Shown piece by piece: positions 53,364 through 62,583 of a stretch of 64,000 bases of DNA. The notes beneath the pieces are model-generated. The model made no database searches and was not told where the DNA came from. It saw only the letters and a list, made by a program, of their open reading frames with translations. The DNA comes from Sulfuritalea sp. (GTDB taxonomy: Bacteria > Pseudomonadota > Gammaproteobacteria > Burkholderiales > Rhodocyclaceae). How positions within the stretch are numbered: position 1 is the stretch's first letter; each line of letters opens with the position of its first letter. The stretch covers positions 12,907-76,906 of the forward strand of contig JALNZB010000017.1 in the NCBI GenBank assembly GCA_023229545.1, given 5' to 3'. The position numbers were made by a program, and so were the translations under genes.

Positions 53364-54769
53364 CTCCGTCCCTCCAATGCGCGTACGGCGACGATGAAGA
53401 CCTGCGCCCGATGCTCGTAATTGCGGAACATGTCAAAGCTGGCGCACGCCGGCGACAGCAGCACGGCGTCGCCCGGCTGCGCCAGGGCATGGGCGCGACG
53501 CACGGCATCTTCCATGCTGTCCGCGCTCTCGATCGGGACGCCTGCGGTGCCGATGGCCTTTTCGATCAACGGCCCGTCGCGCCCGATCAGCACGACAGCG
53601 CGGGCATAGTGCGCCACGGCCTTTTTGAGCAGCGAGAAATCCTGCCCTTTCCCATCGCCGCCAAGAATCGCCACGCTCTTTTGCCCCAAACCACCGAGGC
53701 CGTCCAGCGCCGCCACCGTGGCGCCGACATTGGTGCCCTTGGAATCGTCGTACCAGGTCGCGCCGTCGAACTCGGCGATCTTCTCGACGCGATGCGGCAG
53801 GCCACGAAAGCCGCGCAAGGCCGGCAGCAGGGCGTTGGCATCGAAACCGAGACTGGCGCACAGGGCCAGCGCCGCCATCGCATTGGCCGCATTGTGCAGA
53901 CCGGCCAGCGGCAGTTCCGATACCGGCAGCAGAAAGCGTTCGCCCTGCACCAGCCAGGCCTCGCCCCGGTTCGGACGCAGACCGAAGTCCTCGGCGGCGG
54001 CGGGTGCGCCAAATCCGAAGCCGATGATGTGGCGACCGGCCAGCGCCATCCGGCGCACGCGCGCATCGCCACGATTGAGCACCTGCACCCCCGGCCTATC
54101 CTCGGCGCTCTGAAAAATCCGCGCCTTGGCCGAAGCGTATTCGTCGAGATCGATGTAGCGGTCGAGATGGTCGTCGGAGATATTCAGCACCGTCGCCGCC
54201 AGGGGATTCAGGGTCTCGGTGGTTTCAAGCTGGAAACTGGAAAGCTCCAGGACCCAGACCTGCGGCAGCGCATTCGCATCCAGCGCATCCATCAGTGCCG
54301 TCAATGCCGCCGGAGAGATATTGCCGGCGACGCCGACGGTCTTGCCCGTGGCGCGCAGCAGATGCCCGGTCAGAGCGGTGGTGGTGGTCTTGCCGTTGGT
54401 GCCGGTAATCGCCAGCACCGGCGCCGCATTTGCCACACCTGATCCAAGAGCGCGCAAGCCCTGCGCAAACAATTCGATTTCGCCGACCACCGGGATGCCG
54501 GCGGCGCGCGCATGAATCACCACCATCAGGCCACCCGAAAGCCCCGGCGACAGCACCAGCAGATCGATGTCGCTTAGCAGCGCCTTGTCGAACTCACCCG
54601 GCACAAAGTCGGCGCTGGCGACACGGCGATACAACTCCTCCAGATACGGCGGCGCCGCGCGCGTGTCCGCCACCCGCACCCGCGCCCCCTGCCGCGCGCA
54701 CCAGCGCGCAGAGGCCAGGCCCGATTCGCCAAGGCCGAGCACGAGGACGTGTTTGCCGTTCAAATTCAC
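53360..54769 (-). CDS. murD: UDP-MurNAc-L-alanine--D-glutamate ligase
   Basis: A 469-residue Mur ligase adding D-Glu. The N-terminal NLNGKHVLVLGLGESGLASARW, P-loop ITGTNGKTTTTALTG, NISDDHLDRY and WYDDSKGTNVGAT are present. GTG 54769 is chosen because an in-frame ATG at 54805 lies inside the inverted tandem-repeat element and would add residues (CRRVRRGEI) encoded by the repeat. The upstream gap to mraY holds that element. Confidence 0.96.
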   Translation of the reverse strand: MNLNGKHVLVLGLGESGLASARWCARQGARVRVADTRAAPPYLEELYRRVASADFVPGEFDKALLSDIDLLVLSPGLSGGLMVVIHARAAGIPVVGEIELFAQGLRALGSGVANAAPVLAITGTNGKTTTTALTGHLLRATGKTVGVAGNISPAALTALMDALDANALPQVWVLELSSFQLETTETLNPLAATVLNISDDHLDRYIDLDEYASAKARIFQSAEDRPGVQVLNRGDARVRRMALAGRHIIGFGFGAPAAAEDFGLRPNRGEAWLVQGERFLLPVSELPLAGLHNAANAMAALALCASLGFDANALLPALRGFRGLPHRVEKIAEFDGATWYDDSKGTNVGATVAALDGLGGLGQKSVAILGGDGKGQDFSLLKKAVAHYARAVVLIGRDGPLIEKAIGTAGVPIESADSMEDAVRRAHALAQPGDAVLLSPACASFDMFRNYEHRAQVFIVAVRALEGRR

Positions 54770-54776
54770 AATTTCA

Positions 54777-54853
54777 CCACGGCGCACACGGCGACACGGC
54801 GACACGGCGAAAGCAATGGCATTGCCTTTCGCCGTGTCGCCGTGTCGCCGTGG
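54777..54853. repeat. Inverted tandem CACGGCGA element between mraY and murD
   Basis: Two 27-bp perfect inverted arms (54787-54813 and 54826-54852), each made of three tandem CACGGCGA octamers ending in AAAG, flank a 12-base centre (54814-54825). One extra imperfect unit precedes the left arm. In the minus-strand transcript this would form a very stable hairpin just upstream of the murD start. It occupies one of the two large gaps in the cluster upstream of ftsZ. Confidence 0.9.
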
Positions 54854-54863
54854 TAAACGCTTT

Positions 54864-56033
54864 TCATCGTATTTTCAAGGTCGACAGTCCGAACAGCACC
54901 AGCAGAATTGTGATGATCCAGAAGCGCACCACGACCTGCGTCTCTTTCCATCCGGTCTGTTCAAAGTGATGGTGCAGCGGCGCCATGCGCAGAATGCGCC
55001 TGCCTTCGCCATAGCGCTTCTTGGTGTATTTGAAATAGCCGACCTGAAGCATCACCGACAGGGTCTCGGCGACGAAGACGCCGCCCATGATGAACAGCAC
55101 TATTTCCTGGCGCGCCACCACCGCCACCGCGCCCAGCGCCGCGCCCAGCGCCAGCGCGCCGACATCGCCCATGAACACCTCGGCTGGGTAGGCGTTGAAC
55201 CACAGGAAGCCCAGGCCCGCGCCCGCCAGCGCGCCGCAGAACACCGTCAGTTCGCCGGCGCCGGGGATGTAGGGCAGCAGCAGGTATTTCGAGAACACGG
55301 AATTGCCGGCGACATAGGTGAAAATGCCCAGCGCGGCGCCGACCAGCACCGTCGGCATGATGGCGAGGCCGTCGAGGCCGTCGGTCAGATTCACCGCGTT
55401 GCTGCTGCCGACGATCACCAGATAGGTCAGCAGAATGAAGCCGAACATGCCCAGCGGGTAGGTCACGCTTTTGAAGAAGGGCACGATCAGCGCGGTCTGC
55501 TGCGGCAGTTCGAGGGTAAAGCCGGAGGACACCCACTGGAAGAACAGCTCGACCACCTTCTCGTTGTTCGGCGCGGAAATTGAAAATGCCAGATAGATCG
55601 CTGCGACCAGGCCCACCATCGACTGCCAAAACAACTTTGCCCTGGCCGACAGGCCGTCCGGGTTGCGATAGACCACCTTGCGCCAGTCATCGACCCAGCC
55701 CACCGCGCCGAAGCCGAAAGTCACGATCAGCACTATCCAGATGAAGCGATTGGAGAGATCGGCCCACAGCAGCGTGGACACGCCAAGAGAAATCAAAATC
55801 AGCGCGCCGCCCATGGTCGGCGTACCGGCCTTGATCAGATGCGTCTGCGGCCCGTCGCTGCGCACCGACTGGCCAATCTTCTTTGCCGTGAGCCAGCGGA
55901 TCACCGCCGGACCAAAGACGAAGGAAATCGTCAGCGCCGTCATCGTCGCCAGCACCGCACGCAAGGTGAGATAGCCGAAGACATTGAAGCCGCGAAAATC
56001 CTTAGCGAGCCATTGGGCGAGTTCAAGCAGCAT
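54864..56033 (-). CDS. mraY: Phospho-N-acetylmuramoyl-pentapeptide transferase
   Basis: A 389-residue polytopic membrane enzyme making lipid I. ATG 56033 is chosen because GAAGGAG lies about 6 bases upstream, inside the end of murF (11-base overlap). Motifs are MGGALILISLG, the Asp-rich DDWRKVVYRNPDGLSARAK, NLTDGLDGLAI, and MGDVGALALGAALG; the C-terminal HHHFEQTGWKE block is typical. Confidence 0.98.
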   Translation of the reverse strand: MLLELAQWLAKDFRGFNVFGYLTLRAVLATMTALTISFVFGPAVIRWLTAKKIGQSVRSDGPQTHLIKAGTPTMGGALILISLGVSTLLWADLSNRFIWIVLIVTFGFGAVGWVDDWRKVVYRNPDGLSARAKLFWQSMVGLVAAIYLAFSISAPNNEKVVELFFQWVSSGFTLELPQQTALIVPFFKSVTYPLGMFGFILLTYLVIVGSSNAVNLTDGLDGLAIMPTVLVGAALGIFTYVAGNSVFSKYLLLPYIPGAGELTVFCGALAGAGLGFLWFNAYPAEVFMGDVGALALGAALGAVAVVARQEIVLFIMGGVFVAETLSVMLQVGYFKYTKKRYGEGRRILRMAPLHHHFEQTGWKETQVVVRFWIITILLVLFGLSTLKIR

Positions 56034-57402
56034 TCGAAACTCCTTCGTCAACGATCGCATCGACGACGCGCTCCATCTTCATGAAGCGCGAGCCCTTGAC
56101 CAGCACCGTGGTCTGCGCATCGAGTTCGGGCCGCAGCGCCTTGACCAGATCGGCCACGCGCTGGAAGTGCTGGCCGCCCTCGCCAAAATTGGCGGCGGCG
56201 GCGACCGACATCTCGCCCAGGCAGAACAGGCGATCAATGCCGTGGCTCTTGGCGTAGCCGCCGATCTCGTCGTGAAACTGGCCGGCTGCCTCACCCGCCT
56301 CGCCCATGTCGCCCATGACGAAAATGCACCTGCCGGGCACGGATGCCAGTACGTCGATGGCGGCGCGCATGGAATCCGGATTGGCGTTGTAGCTGTCATC
56401 CACCACCAGCGCGCCCTTGAGTCCGGCACGCCGCTGCAAACGGCCCTTGATACCGGAAAACATTTCCAGCCCCTGCTTGACCGCGTCCGGCGAGGCGCCG
56501 ATCGCCAGCGTCGCCGCCGCCGCCGCGCAGGCATTTCGGGCGTTGTGACAACCGGGTACGGCGAGCGTCGCCTCGATCTCGCCCCACGGAGTAACCATGC
56601 GCAGTTCGCCGCCGAGACCATGCGCGATGAACCGACCGCGCACGTCGGCGATGTGGTGGATGCCGAAACTCACCTGTCGCCGGTCCCGCGAAAGTTCGCG
56701 CCACACATTTACCTGCGCGTCGTCGGTGTTAAACACGGCGACGCCGTCAGCAGGCAGGCCGACGAATATTTCGCCCTTGGCCAGAGCAACATCCTGCACC
56801 GAACCGAGGCCTTCCAGATGCGCGCGCTGGGCGTTGTTGACCACCGCCACCGAGGGCTGCGTCAGGCGCGTCAGATAGTCGATCTCGCCCAGATGATTCA
56901 TCCCCATCTCGATGACCGCCGCGCGGTGCGACTGGCGCAGCTTGAGCAGGGTCAACGGCAAGCCGATGTCATTGTTGAAGTTGCCGACCGTCGCCAATAC
57001 GCTGTCCGGCGCATTTCCAAAATGGACGCGCAGAATCGCCGCACACATTTCCTTGACTGTGGTCTTGCCGTTGCTGCCGGTGACACCGATCAGCGGAATC
57101 GTGAAACGTCCGCGCCACTGCGCCGCCAGGGCGCCCAAGGCGAGGCGCGTGTCAATCACCGATATCAATGGCAGGTCGGGATGCGCGGCGGCGAAGTCCT
57201 GGCTCACCAGCGCGCCTGCGGCACCGCGGGCGAGGACCTCGCGGACATAGGCGTGGCCATCGAAGTGCTCGCCTTTTATGGCAACGAACAATTCACCGGC
57301 GACAATGCTGCGAGAATCGGTGGAGACGCCGCTGAAGCCGGCATCGGCGCCATGTGCCATGGCGGCAATGGCGCGGGCGGCCTCGTGGACACTCATCATC
57401 AT
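56023..57402 (-). CDS. murF: UDP-MurNAc-tripeptide--D-Ala-D-Ala ligase
   Basis: A 459-residue Mur ligase adding the D-Ala-D-Ala dipeptide. It begins at the first of three consecutive ATGs (57402, 57399, 57396), 9 bases after the murE stop; the long in-frame extension further upstream is an antisense-like overlap with murE. Motifs are FSGVSTDSRSIVAGELFVA, the P-loop GVTGSNGKTTVKEM, EMGMNHLGEIDYL and VVDDSYNANPDSMRAAI. Confidence 0.97.
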   Translation of the reverse strand: MMMSVHEAARAIAAMAHGADAGFSGVSTDSRSIVAGELFVAIKGEHFDGHAYVREVLARGAAGALVSQDFAAAHPDLPLISVIDTRLALGALAAQWRGRFTIPLIGVTGSNGKTTVKEMCAAILRVHFGNAPDSVLATVGNFNNDIGLPLTLLKLRQSHRAAVIEMGMNHLGEIDYLTRLTQPSVAVVNNAQRAHLEGLGSVQDVALAKGEIFVGLPADGVAVFNTDDAQVNVWRELSRDRRQVSFGIHHIADVRGRFIAHGLGGELRMVTPWGEIEATLAVPGCHNARNACAAAAATLAIGASPDAVKQGLEMFSGIKGRLQRRAGLKGALVVDDSYNANPDSMRAAIDVLASVPGRCIFVMGDMGEAGEAAGQFHDEIGGYAKSHGIDRLFCLGEMSVAAAANFGEGGQHFQRVADLVKALRPELDAQTTVLVKGSRFMKMERVVDAIVDEGVSNAA

Positions 57403-57410
57403 CGCTGCGC

Positions 57411-58889
57411 TCACGATCGCCGCGCCGCCAACGCCGACTTTGCCGCGTCGATGTCGGAGAAGGGATATCGCACGCCGGCAATCTCCTGGTACGGCTCGTG
57501 GCCCTTGCCGGCGAGCAATACCACGTCGCGCGCATCGGCCCCGTTCACCGCATCGGCGATGGCGCGACCGCGATCGGGCTGGACCAGCGGCAAGGCCTGC
57601 ATGCCGGCGAGCACGTCGTCGATGATGGCTTGCGGATCTTCGCCGCGCGGGTTGTCGCTGGTGAGCACCATACGATCCGCCAGGCGCTCGGCGATCGCGC
57701 CCATCTGCGGTCGCTTGCCGGGATCGCGCCCGCCACCGCAGCCAAACACGCAAACCAGCTTGCCGCCGCGCGCGGCAGCGGTTTCACGCAGCACGCCGAG
57801 CGCCTTTTCCAGCGCGTCCGGCGTGTGCGCGTAGTCCACCACGATCAGCGGTTCATTCACGCCGCCCAGTGCCTGCATGCGTCCGGGCGGCGGCTGGATA
57901 CCGCGCAGCGCAACCGCAATATCCTCAAGATGCTCGCCGCGCGCCAGCAGCGCGCCGATGACCGCGAGCAGATTCGACACATTGAAACGGCCCACCACCG
58001 GCGCGGCGAACTTCACGCCGCGCAGAACGAATTCGATTCCGGCAGCGCCCATGCTCAGGTTTTCGGCACGCAGAATTTCATCGGTGCGACTGCCGTCGAT
58101 ATCGGTCAGCGTGTAGCCGATGGTGCGCATTCCGGTACCGGGCCGACCTTTGAGTTTTTCGGCAAGAACCAACCCTAGCGGATCGTCGAGATTGATCACT
58201 GCGGCAGCAAGCCCCGGCGCGAAAAACAGCTTTTCCTTGGCCGCCGCATAGTCGTCCATCGTGCCGTGATATTCGAGGTGGTCGCGGGTCAGGTTGGTGA
58301 ATACGGCGACATCGAAAGCCGCGCCATTGACGCGTCCCTGATCAAGTCCGATGGAAGAAACCTCCATGGCGCAGGCGTCCGCGCCCCGCGCGACAAAGCC
58401 GGCAAACGCTGCGTGCAGGGTGGTCGCGTCCGGCGTGGTGTTGGGGCTTTCGTCGAGCGCATCGAGAAAGCCGTTGCCCAGCGTGCCGATCACCGTGCAC
58501 TTGTGCTGGAGAGAATTCATCGCCTGCGCGATCCACTGCGTCACCGAGGTCTTGCCGTTGGTGCCGGTGACACCGGCGAGCCACAGATGTTCCGAAGGAC
58601 GACCGTAGACCAGATGCGCGATTTCGCCGGATAACGCCGCGAGGCCCTCCACCTCGATAACCGCCGCACCGCCAGCGCCGACCTTTGTGGTCTCGCTCAT
58701 ACCCGCCTCGGCAATCACCGCCGCCGCCCCCTTCGCCACGGCCTGCCCGATGAAGTCGCGGCCATCGACCTGCGCGCCGGGAAAGGCGACGAAGACATCG
58801 CCGGGCTGGACACGGCGCGAGTCGGCGACAAGGCGCATCACCGCGATACCTTTGCGCTGGAGTTGTTCGAGTATGGTCACGGCGTTCAC
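57411..58889 (-). CDS. murE: UDP-MurNAc-tripeptide synthetase (meso-DAP type)
   Basis: A 492-residue Mur ligase adding the third amino acid. LVADSRRVQPGDVFVAFPG, P-loop VTGTNGKTSVTQWIA, YAHTPDALEKAL and the DNPR motif (LTSDNPRGEDP) are seen; DNPR indicates meso-diaminopimelate as substrate. GTG 58889 has GAGGAGA upstream and overlaps the ftsI stop by four bases. Confidence 0.98.
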   Translation of the reverse strand: MNAVTILEQLQRKGIAVMRLVADSRRVQPGDVFVAFPGAQVDGRDFIGQAVAKGAAAVIAEAGMSETTKVGAGGAAVIEVEGLAALSGEIAHLVYGRPSEHLWLAGVTGTNGKTSVTQWIAQAMNSLQHKCTVIGTLGNGFLDALDESPNTTPDATTLHAAFAGFVARGADACAMEVSSIGLDQGRVNGAAFDVAVFTNLTRDHLEYHGTMDDYAAAKEKLFFAPGLAAAVINLDDPLGLVLAEKLKGRPGTGMRTIGYTLTDIDGSRTDEILRAENLSMGAAGIEFVLRGVKFAAPVVGRFNVSNLLAVIGALLARGEHLEDIAVALRGIQPPPGRMQALGGVNEPLIVVDYAHTPDALEKALGVLRETAAARGGKLVCVFGCGGGRDPGKRPQMGAIAERLADRMVLTSDNPRGEDPQAIIDDVLAGMQALPLVQPDRGRAIADAVNGADARDVVLLAGKGHEPYQEIAGVRYPFSDIDAAKSALAARRS

Positions 58890-60625
58890 ATCTCCTCCCT
58901 GACCGGCTCGACGCTCGTCATGACAAGCGGTTTCAAGGGCGCGTCGGGCGCCACGCCGAGTGTGCGCAAGCTACCGGCCATGACCTGGGCGAACACCGGC
59001 GCCGCGACGTCGCCACCGTAATACTTGCCGTTGGAGGGTTCGTCGATCATCACAGCGACGATCAGTCGCGGCTCCGACGCCGGGGCGAAACCGACAAACG
59101 CCGCCACATACTTGTTGGCGTAGGCGCCGCCTTCGAGCTTGTGCGCCGTGCCGGTCTTGCCCGCCACGCGATAGCCGGCGATCTGCGCCTTGGGCGCGGT
59201 ACCGCCGGGCAGCACCGCCATCTCCAGCATGGCGCGAACCTCCTGCGCCGTCTGCGCCGAAAACACCTGTTTGCCATTTGCCGGCGGCGCATCCAGCCGC
59301 GCCAGCGAAATCGGCACCAGATCGCCGTCGCGGGCAAAGGCCTGGTAGGCGCGCGCCAACTGGATCAGCGTCACCGAAATGCCGTGACCATAGGCCATGG
59401 TAGCCTGCTCAATCGGGCGCCACGACTTGGCCGGGCGCAAGCGACCGCCGACCTCACCGGGAAAACCGAGCTTCAGGGGCGCACCGAAGCCCATGCCGTC
59501 GAACATGGTCCACATCTCGTCGGGCGTCATCGACAGGGCTATCTTGGCGGCGCCGATGTTGGACGACTTCTGGATCACCTGCGCCACCGTCAGCACGCCG
59601 TGCATATGGGCATCCGAAATGGTCGCCGTGCCTATGGTCATCCTGCCCGGTGCCGTCTGGATCGGCGTGTTGAAGCGCACCTTGCCCTTTTCCAGCGCCA
59701 ACGCCACGGTAAATGGCTTCAGGGTCGAGCCGGGCTCGAAGGTGTCGGTCAGCGCCCGGTTGCGCAACTGCGCGCCGATCAGCTTGACACGATTGTTCGG
59801 GTTGTAGGTCGGCAGATTGGCCAGTGCCAGGATCTCGCCGCTTCTGGCGTCGAGCACCACCACGCCGCCAGCCTTGGCGCGGTGCTCCTCCAGCGCGTGC
59901 TTGAGATGGCTGTAGGCCAGGTACTGCACCTTGGAGTCCATGGCGAGGACGATGTCCTTGCCTTCCAGCGGCGGGTGAATGCTTTCGACATCCTCCACGA
60001 CGTTGCCGCGCCTATCCTTGATGACGCGGCGCGAGCCGGCCTTGCCGGACAGTTGCTCGTTGAAGGTCAGCTCGATGCCTTCCTGACCCGCATCCTCGAC
60101 GCCGGTAAAACCCAGCATGTGCGCCATCACTTCGCCCGCCGGGTAGTAGCGCCGGTATTCGTTCTTCTGGTGGATGCCAGGCAGTTGCAGCGCCGTCACC
60201 CGGTCGGCCAGCTCGGGCGGCAACTGGCGCTTGACATAGACGAACTCACGTTCGGAAGCCAGCTTGCGATTGATCTCGCGCACGTCCATGTCGAGCAGGG
60301 CGGCCAGGCTGCGCGCTTGCGCCGGCGCCAGTTGGGCATCTTCGGGAATCGCCCAGATCGAACGCACCGGGGTGGACACCGCCAGCACGTCGCCGTGGCG
60401 ATCGGTAATGCGGCCGCGCGTGGCGGAAATGTCGAGCACCCGCTCGAAGCGGGCGCGTCCCTTGTCTCCCAGAAACTCGTTGTTGAAGCCTTGCAGATAA
60501 AGCGAACGCGCGATCAACGTGACAAAAGCGCTCAGCAACACCACCAGCACCAGGCGTTGCCGCCAGGGCGGCAGTCGCTCGGACAGTAGCGGACTCCTGG
60601 AGAACTTGATCGACTTCTGCGCCAT
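58886..60625 (-). CDS. ftsI: Septal transpeptidase FtsI (PBP3)
   Basis: A 579-residue class B penicillin-binding protein that cross-links septal peptidoglycan. One transmembrane helix (about 24-44), the pedestal domain, and the transpeptidase domain with the nucleophile SxxK in EPGSTLKPF, SxN in KSSNIG and KTG in AGKTGTAHK. It starts at ATG 60625 just after the ftsL stop, and overlaps murE by four bases. Confidence 0.98.
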   Translation of the reverse strand: MAQKSIKFSRSPLLSERLPPWRQRLVLVVLLSAFVTLIARSLYLQGFNNEFLGDKGRARFERVLDISATRGRITDRHGDVLAVSTPVRSIWAIPEDAQLAPAQARSLAALLDMDVREINRKLASEREFVYVKRQLPPELADRVTALQLPGIHQKNEYRRYYPAGEVMAHMLGFTGVEDAGQEGIELTFNEQLSGKAGSRRVIKDRRGNVVEDVESIHPPLEGKDIVLAMDSKVQYLAYSHLKHALEEHRAKAGGVVVLDARSGEILALANLPTYNPNNRVKLIGAQLRNRALTDTFEPGSTLKPFTVALALEKGKVRFNTPIQTAPGRMTIGTATISDAHMHGVLTVAQVIQKSSNIGAAKIALSMTPDEMWTMFDGMGFGAPLKLGFPGEVGGRLRPAKSWRPIEQATMAYGHGISVTLIQLARAYQAFARDGDLVPISLARLDAPPANGKQVFSAQTAQEVRAMLEMAVLPGGTAPKAQIAGYRVAGKTGTAHKLEGGAYANKYVAAFVGFAPASEPRLIVAVMIDEPSNGKYYGGDVAAPVFAQVMAGSLRTLGVAPDAPLKPLVMTSVEPVREEM

Positions 60626-60626
60626 A

Positions 60627-60905
60627 TCAGTTCCCAGGCACCGGATCGACCGAGATGATCCGCCCCGGCGCGGGTGGTTTCATGCCCAGCTTTTCGCGCG
60701 CGGCCTTCTCCACCCGGACATGCGCCGCCAAGGTGCTTTGTTCGAGTTGCAACTGACCCCACTCCACCTCCAGATCGCGCATGCGCTTTTGCACGGCCTC
60801 GAGTTCGGTATAAAGTTTCCGTGCGCGATGGTTGGCGCTAACGGCGGATAGGGCGCAGGCCAGGGCGATCATTACCAGGATCAGATTGAGCCGTGCCACC
60901 GTCAC
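60627..60905 (-). CDS. ftsL: Cell division protein FtsL
   Basis: A 92-residue bitopic protein: N-terminal transmembrane helix (about 4-24) and a periplasmic coiled coil (ARKLYTELEAVQKRMRDLEVEWGQLQLEQ). It pairs with FtsB and FtsQ to activate FtsW-FtsI. It starts with GTG 60905, overlapping the rsmH stop (GTGA), and is followed by ftsI after 1 base. Sequence identity to other FtsL proteins is typically low; position and architecture carry the call. Confidence 0.93.
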   Translation of the reverse strand: MTVARLNLILVMIALACALSAVSANHRARKLYTELEAVQKRMRDLEVEWGQLQLEQSTLAAHVRVEKAAREKLGMKPPAPGRIISVDPVPGN

Positions 60906-61825
60906 ACCTTCTGCGCCACGCGCAGCACCGCGCTGCGGCAGCGCGGGTTGGCGGCGATTTCAGCGTCGGATGGAAACATCGCCTTGCCCACCAGATTCAC
61001 CACCGGTTGCGGCAGATCGACCGCGCGCACCGGCACGCCTTTGGGCGGCTGCGGCGGATGCGCCGCGTCGCGCAAAAAACGTTTGACGATGCGATCCTCA
61101 AGCGAATGAAAACAGATCACGGCCAGGCGTCCACCCGGTGCCAGTCGTTCAACGGCCCTGGGCAGTACTAACGACAGCTCCTCAAGCTCCCGATTGACGT
61201 GAATCCGTAGAGCTTGAAAGCTGCGCGTCGCCGGATGTTGACCCGGTTCACGCGTGCGGACGACTTGCGCCACGAGCGTGGCAAGCTGTCCTGTCCTTGA
61301 AATACCGTGCTCGCCCCGAGCAGCAACAAGCGCCTTTGCAATCGCATGAGCAAACCGTTCTTCGCCATAGTCTCTGATCACCTTTTCTATTTCCGATTGC
61401 GATGCCCGCGCCAGAAACTCGGCGGCGGTCTCCCCCTGCGTCGTATCCATGCGCATGTCCAGCGGCGCATCGAAACGAAAACTCATGCCCCGTTCGGGCG
61501 TATTCAGTTGCGGCGACGACACACCGATATCCAGCAGCACGCCACCCACCTGCCCGACACCCAGCCGGTCCAGCACCGCATCGAATTCGCTGAATGCCGC
61601 GTGCACCAGCGTGAAGCGCGGGTCCTTGATCGCGGCCCCCGCGGCAATCGCCGCCGGATCGCGATCCAGCGCAATCAAGCGTCCCGCCGGCCCGACTGCG
61701 GCAAGAATCGCCCGACTGTGTCCGCCGCGGCCGAAAGTGGCGTCCACATAAATTCCGGCCGGCTAGATCGCCAGCGCTGCGACCGACTCGGCGAGCAGCA
61801 CGCTGACGTGAGAGTCGGCGCTCAC
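60902..61825 (-). pseudogene. rsmH: rsmH (mraW) with an in-frame amber codon at codon 21
   Basis: 16S rRNA m4C1402 methyltransferase gene, second in the cluster. GTG 61825 overlaps the mraZ stop (GTGA), and the first 20 codons read MSADSHVSVLLAESVAALAI, a normal RsmH start. Codon 21 is TAG (61765-61763). The same frame continues PAGIYVDATFGRGGHSRAIL, the SAM-binding motif, and runs intact to 60902 with no other stop, about 307 codons in all. A single base change (for example from AAG, CAG or GAG) explains it. Possibilities are a sequencing error, a true nonsense mutation, suppression, or reinitiation at GTG 61747, which would lose 26 residues including the conserved HVSVLL segment. The rest of the gene looks under selection, so loss would be recent. 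Confidence 0.85.
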
Positions 61826-62268
61826 AGCGCAAGATTTTCCAGGCCCGGGGGCAGGAGCTTGTCGCCCACTGCAAAGATCGCCTCCTGCTGCGCCTTCCAG
61901 CCGGCGGCCGACCAGATTTCGAAATGGCGGCCCTGGCCAATCAGCCAGATTTCCTTTTCCAACTCCGCGTATTGACGCAGGGAGGGCGAGATCAGCAGGC
62001 GCCCGGCACCATCGAGTTCCACTTCCTCGGCAAAGCCCACCAGCAGGCGCCGCACCATGGCCGATTCCACCTGCAGGCTGGACGCAGCCAGGATCTGGGC
62101 ACGAATCGGCTCCCAGGCGGGTTGGGGATAGAGCAACAGGCAACGATGGGGATGTGCGGTGACCACCAGACGGCCTTCGCCCAAGGCCACGAGGGCGTCG
62201 CGGTGCCGCGCCGGAACAGCCATCCGGCCCTTGGCATCTAAGTTCAGTGCCGCCGCACCTTGGAACAT
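61822..62268 (-). CDS. mraZ: Transcriptional regulator MraZ
   Basis: A 148-residue protein with two SpoVT-AbrB-like DNA-binding repeats (about 1-75: NLDAKGRMAVPARHRDAL; about 76-148: VELDGAGRLLISPSLRQYA). ATG 62268 has GGGGGAG upstream; 17 further in-frame codons precede it without support. MraZ represses its own mra operon by binding direct TGGGN repeats; three are present just upstream (62314-62338). It overlaps rsmH by four bases. Confidence 0.97.
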   Translation of the reverse strand: MFQGAAALNLDAKGRMAVPARHRDALVALGEGRLVVTAHPHRCLLLYPQPAWEPIRAQILAASSLQVESAMVRRLLVGFAEEVELDGAGRLLISPSLRQYAELEKEIWLIGQGRHFEIWSAAGWKAQQEAIFAVGDKLLPPGLENLAL

Positions 62269-62313
62269 CGGATCTCCCCCGGGGTTGGAATTGGCCGTCG
62301 AAGGACCAAAACT

Positions 62314-62338
62314 TCCCACTAATCACCACAAGATCCCA
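62314..62338 (-). promoter_or_regulatory. MraZ-binding boxes
   Basis: On the minus strand TGGGA (62338-62334), TGGTG (62328-62324) and TGGGA (62318-62314) recur exactly every 10 bases with 5-base spacers, the known arrangement of MraZ operators. They start where the -10 hexamer ends, so MraZ binding should block transcription start. Confidence 0.85.
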
Positions 62339-62366
62339 CTTTATGACACTTTTTGATGCCGGTCAA
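62338..62366 (-). promoter_or_regulatory. Promoter of the mra/dcw operon
   Basis: On the minus strand TTGACC (62366-62361) and TAAAGT (62343-62338) are spaced by 17 bases, a good housekeeping-type promoter about 70 bases before mraZ. It would drive the long cell-wall operon. Confidence 0.75.
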
Positions 62367-62583
62367 GGATCGATTCTGCTTTTCCCCCGACACAACAATG
62401 GCTTAGGTGTGAAACCAGAGAATTTCTATTAAACAAATACTCAATAAAAACAATATGGATAGAAAGTTAACCGAAAGTGGTTTATCAGGAGTTTTGACGG
62501 CGAACTCAGCTCGCGACGGCGGCCGGTTGGGTGCCGAAAATGGAAATGACGGATTTAGTCGACCTGGTGATGCAGAACGACGC
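62367..62583. other. Intergenic region between mra promoter and psd end
   Basis: With the promoter and boxes this makes a 315-base gene-free stretch. Bases 62400-62500 are unusually AT-rich for this genome (runs such as TAAACAAATACTCAATAAAAAC) and may act as an UP element or curvature upstream of the mra promoter. Short ORFs here have no convincing start signals or family resemblance. I see no strong hairpin after psd. Confidence 0.5.

Noticed and set aside
54770..54805. ATG 54805 as murD start
   Set aside because: It lies within the inverted octamer element; the family sequence begins at GTG 54769.
60902..62268. Genome-wide recoding of TAG as a sense codon
   Set aside because: lpxC ends in TAG at its normal family length, and no other gene in the window is interrupted by TAG.
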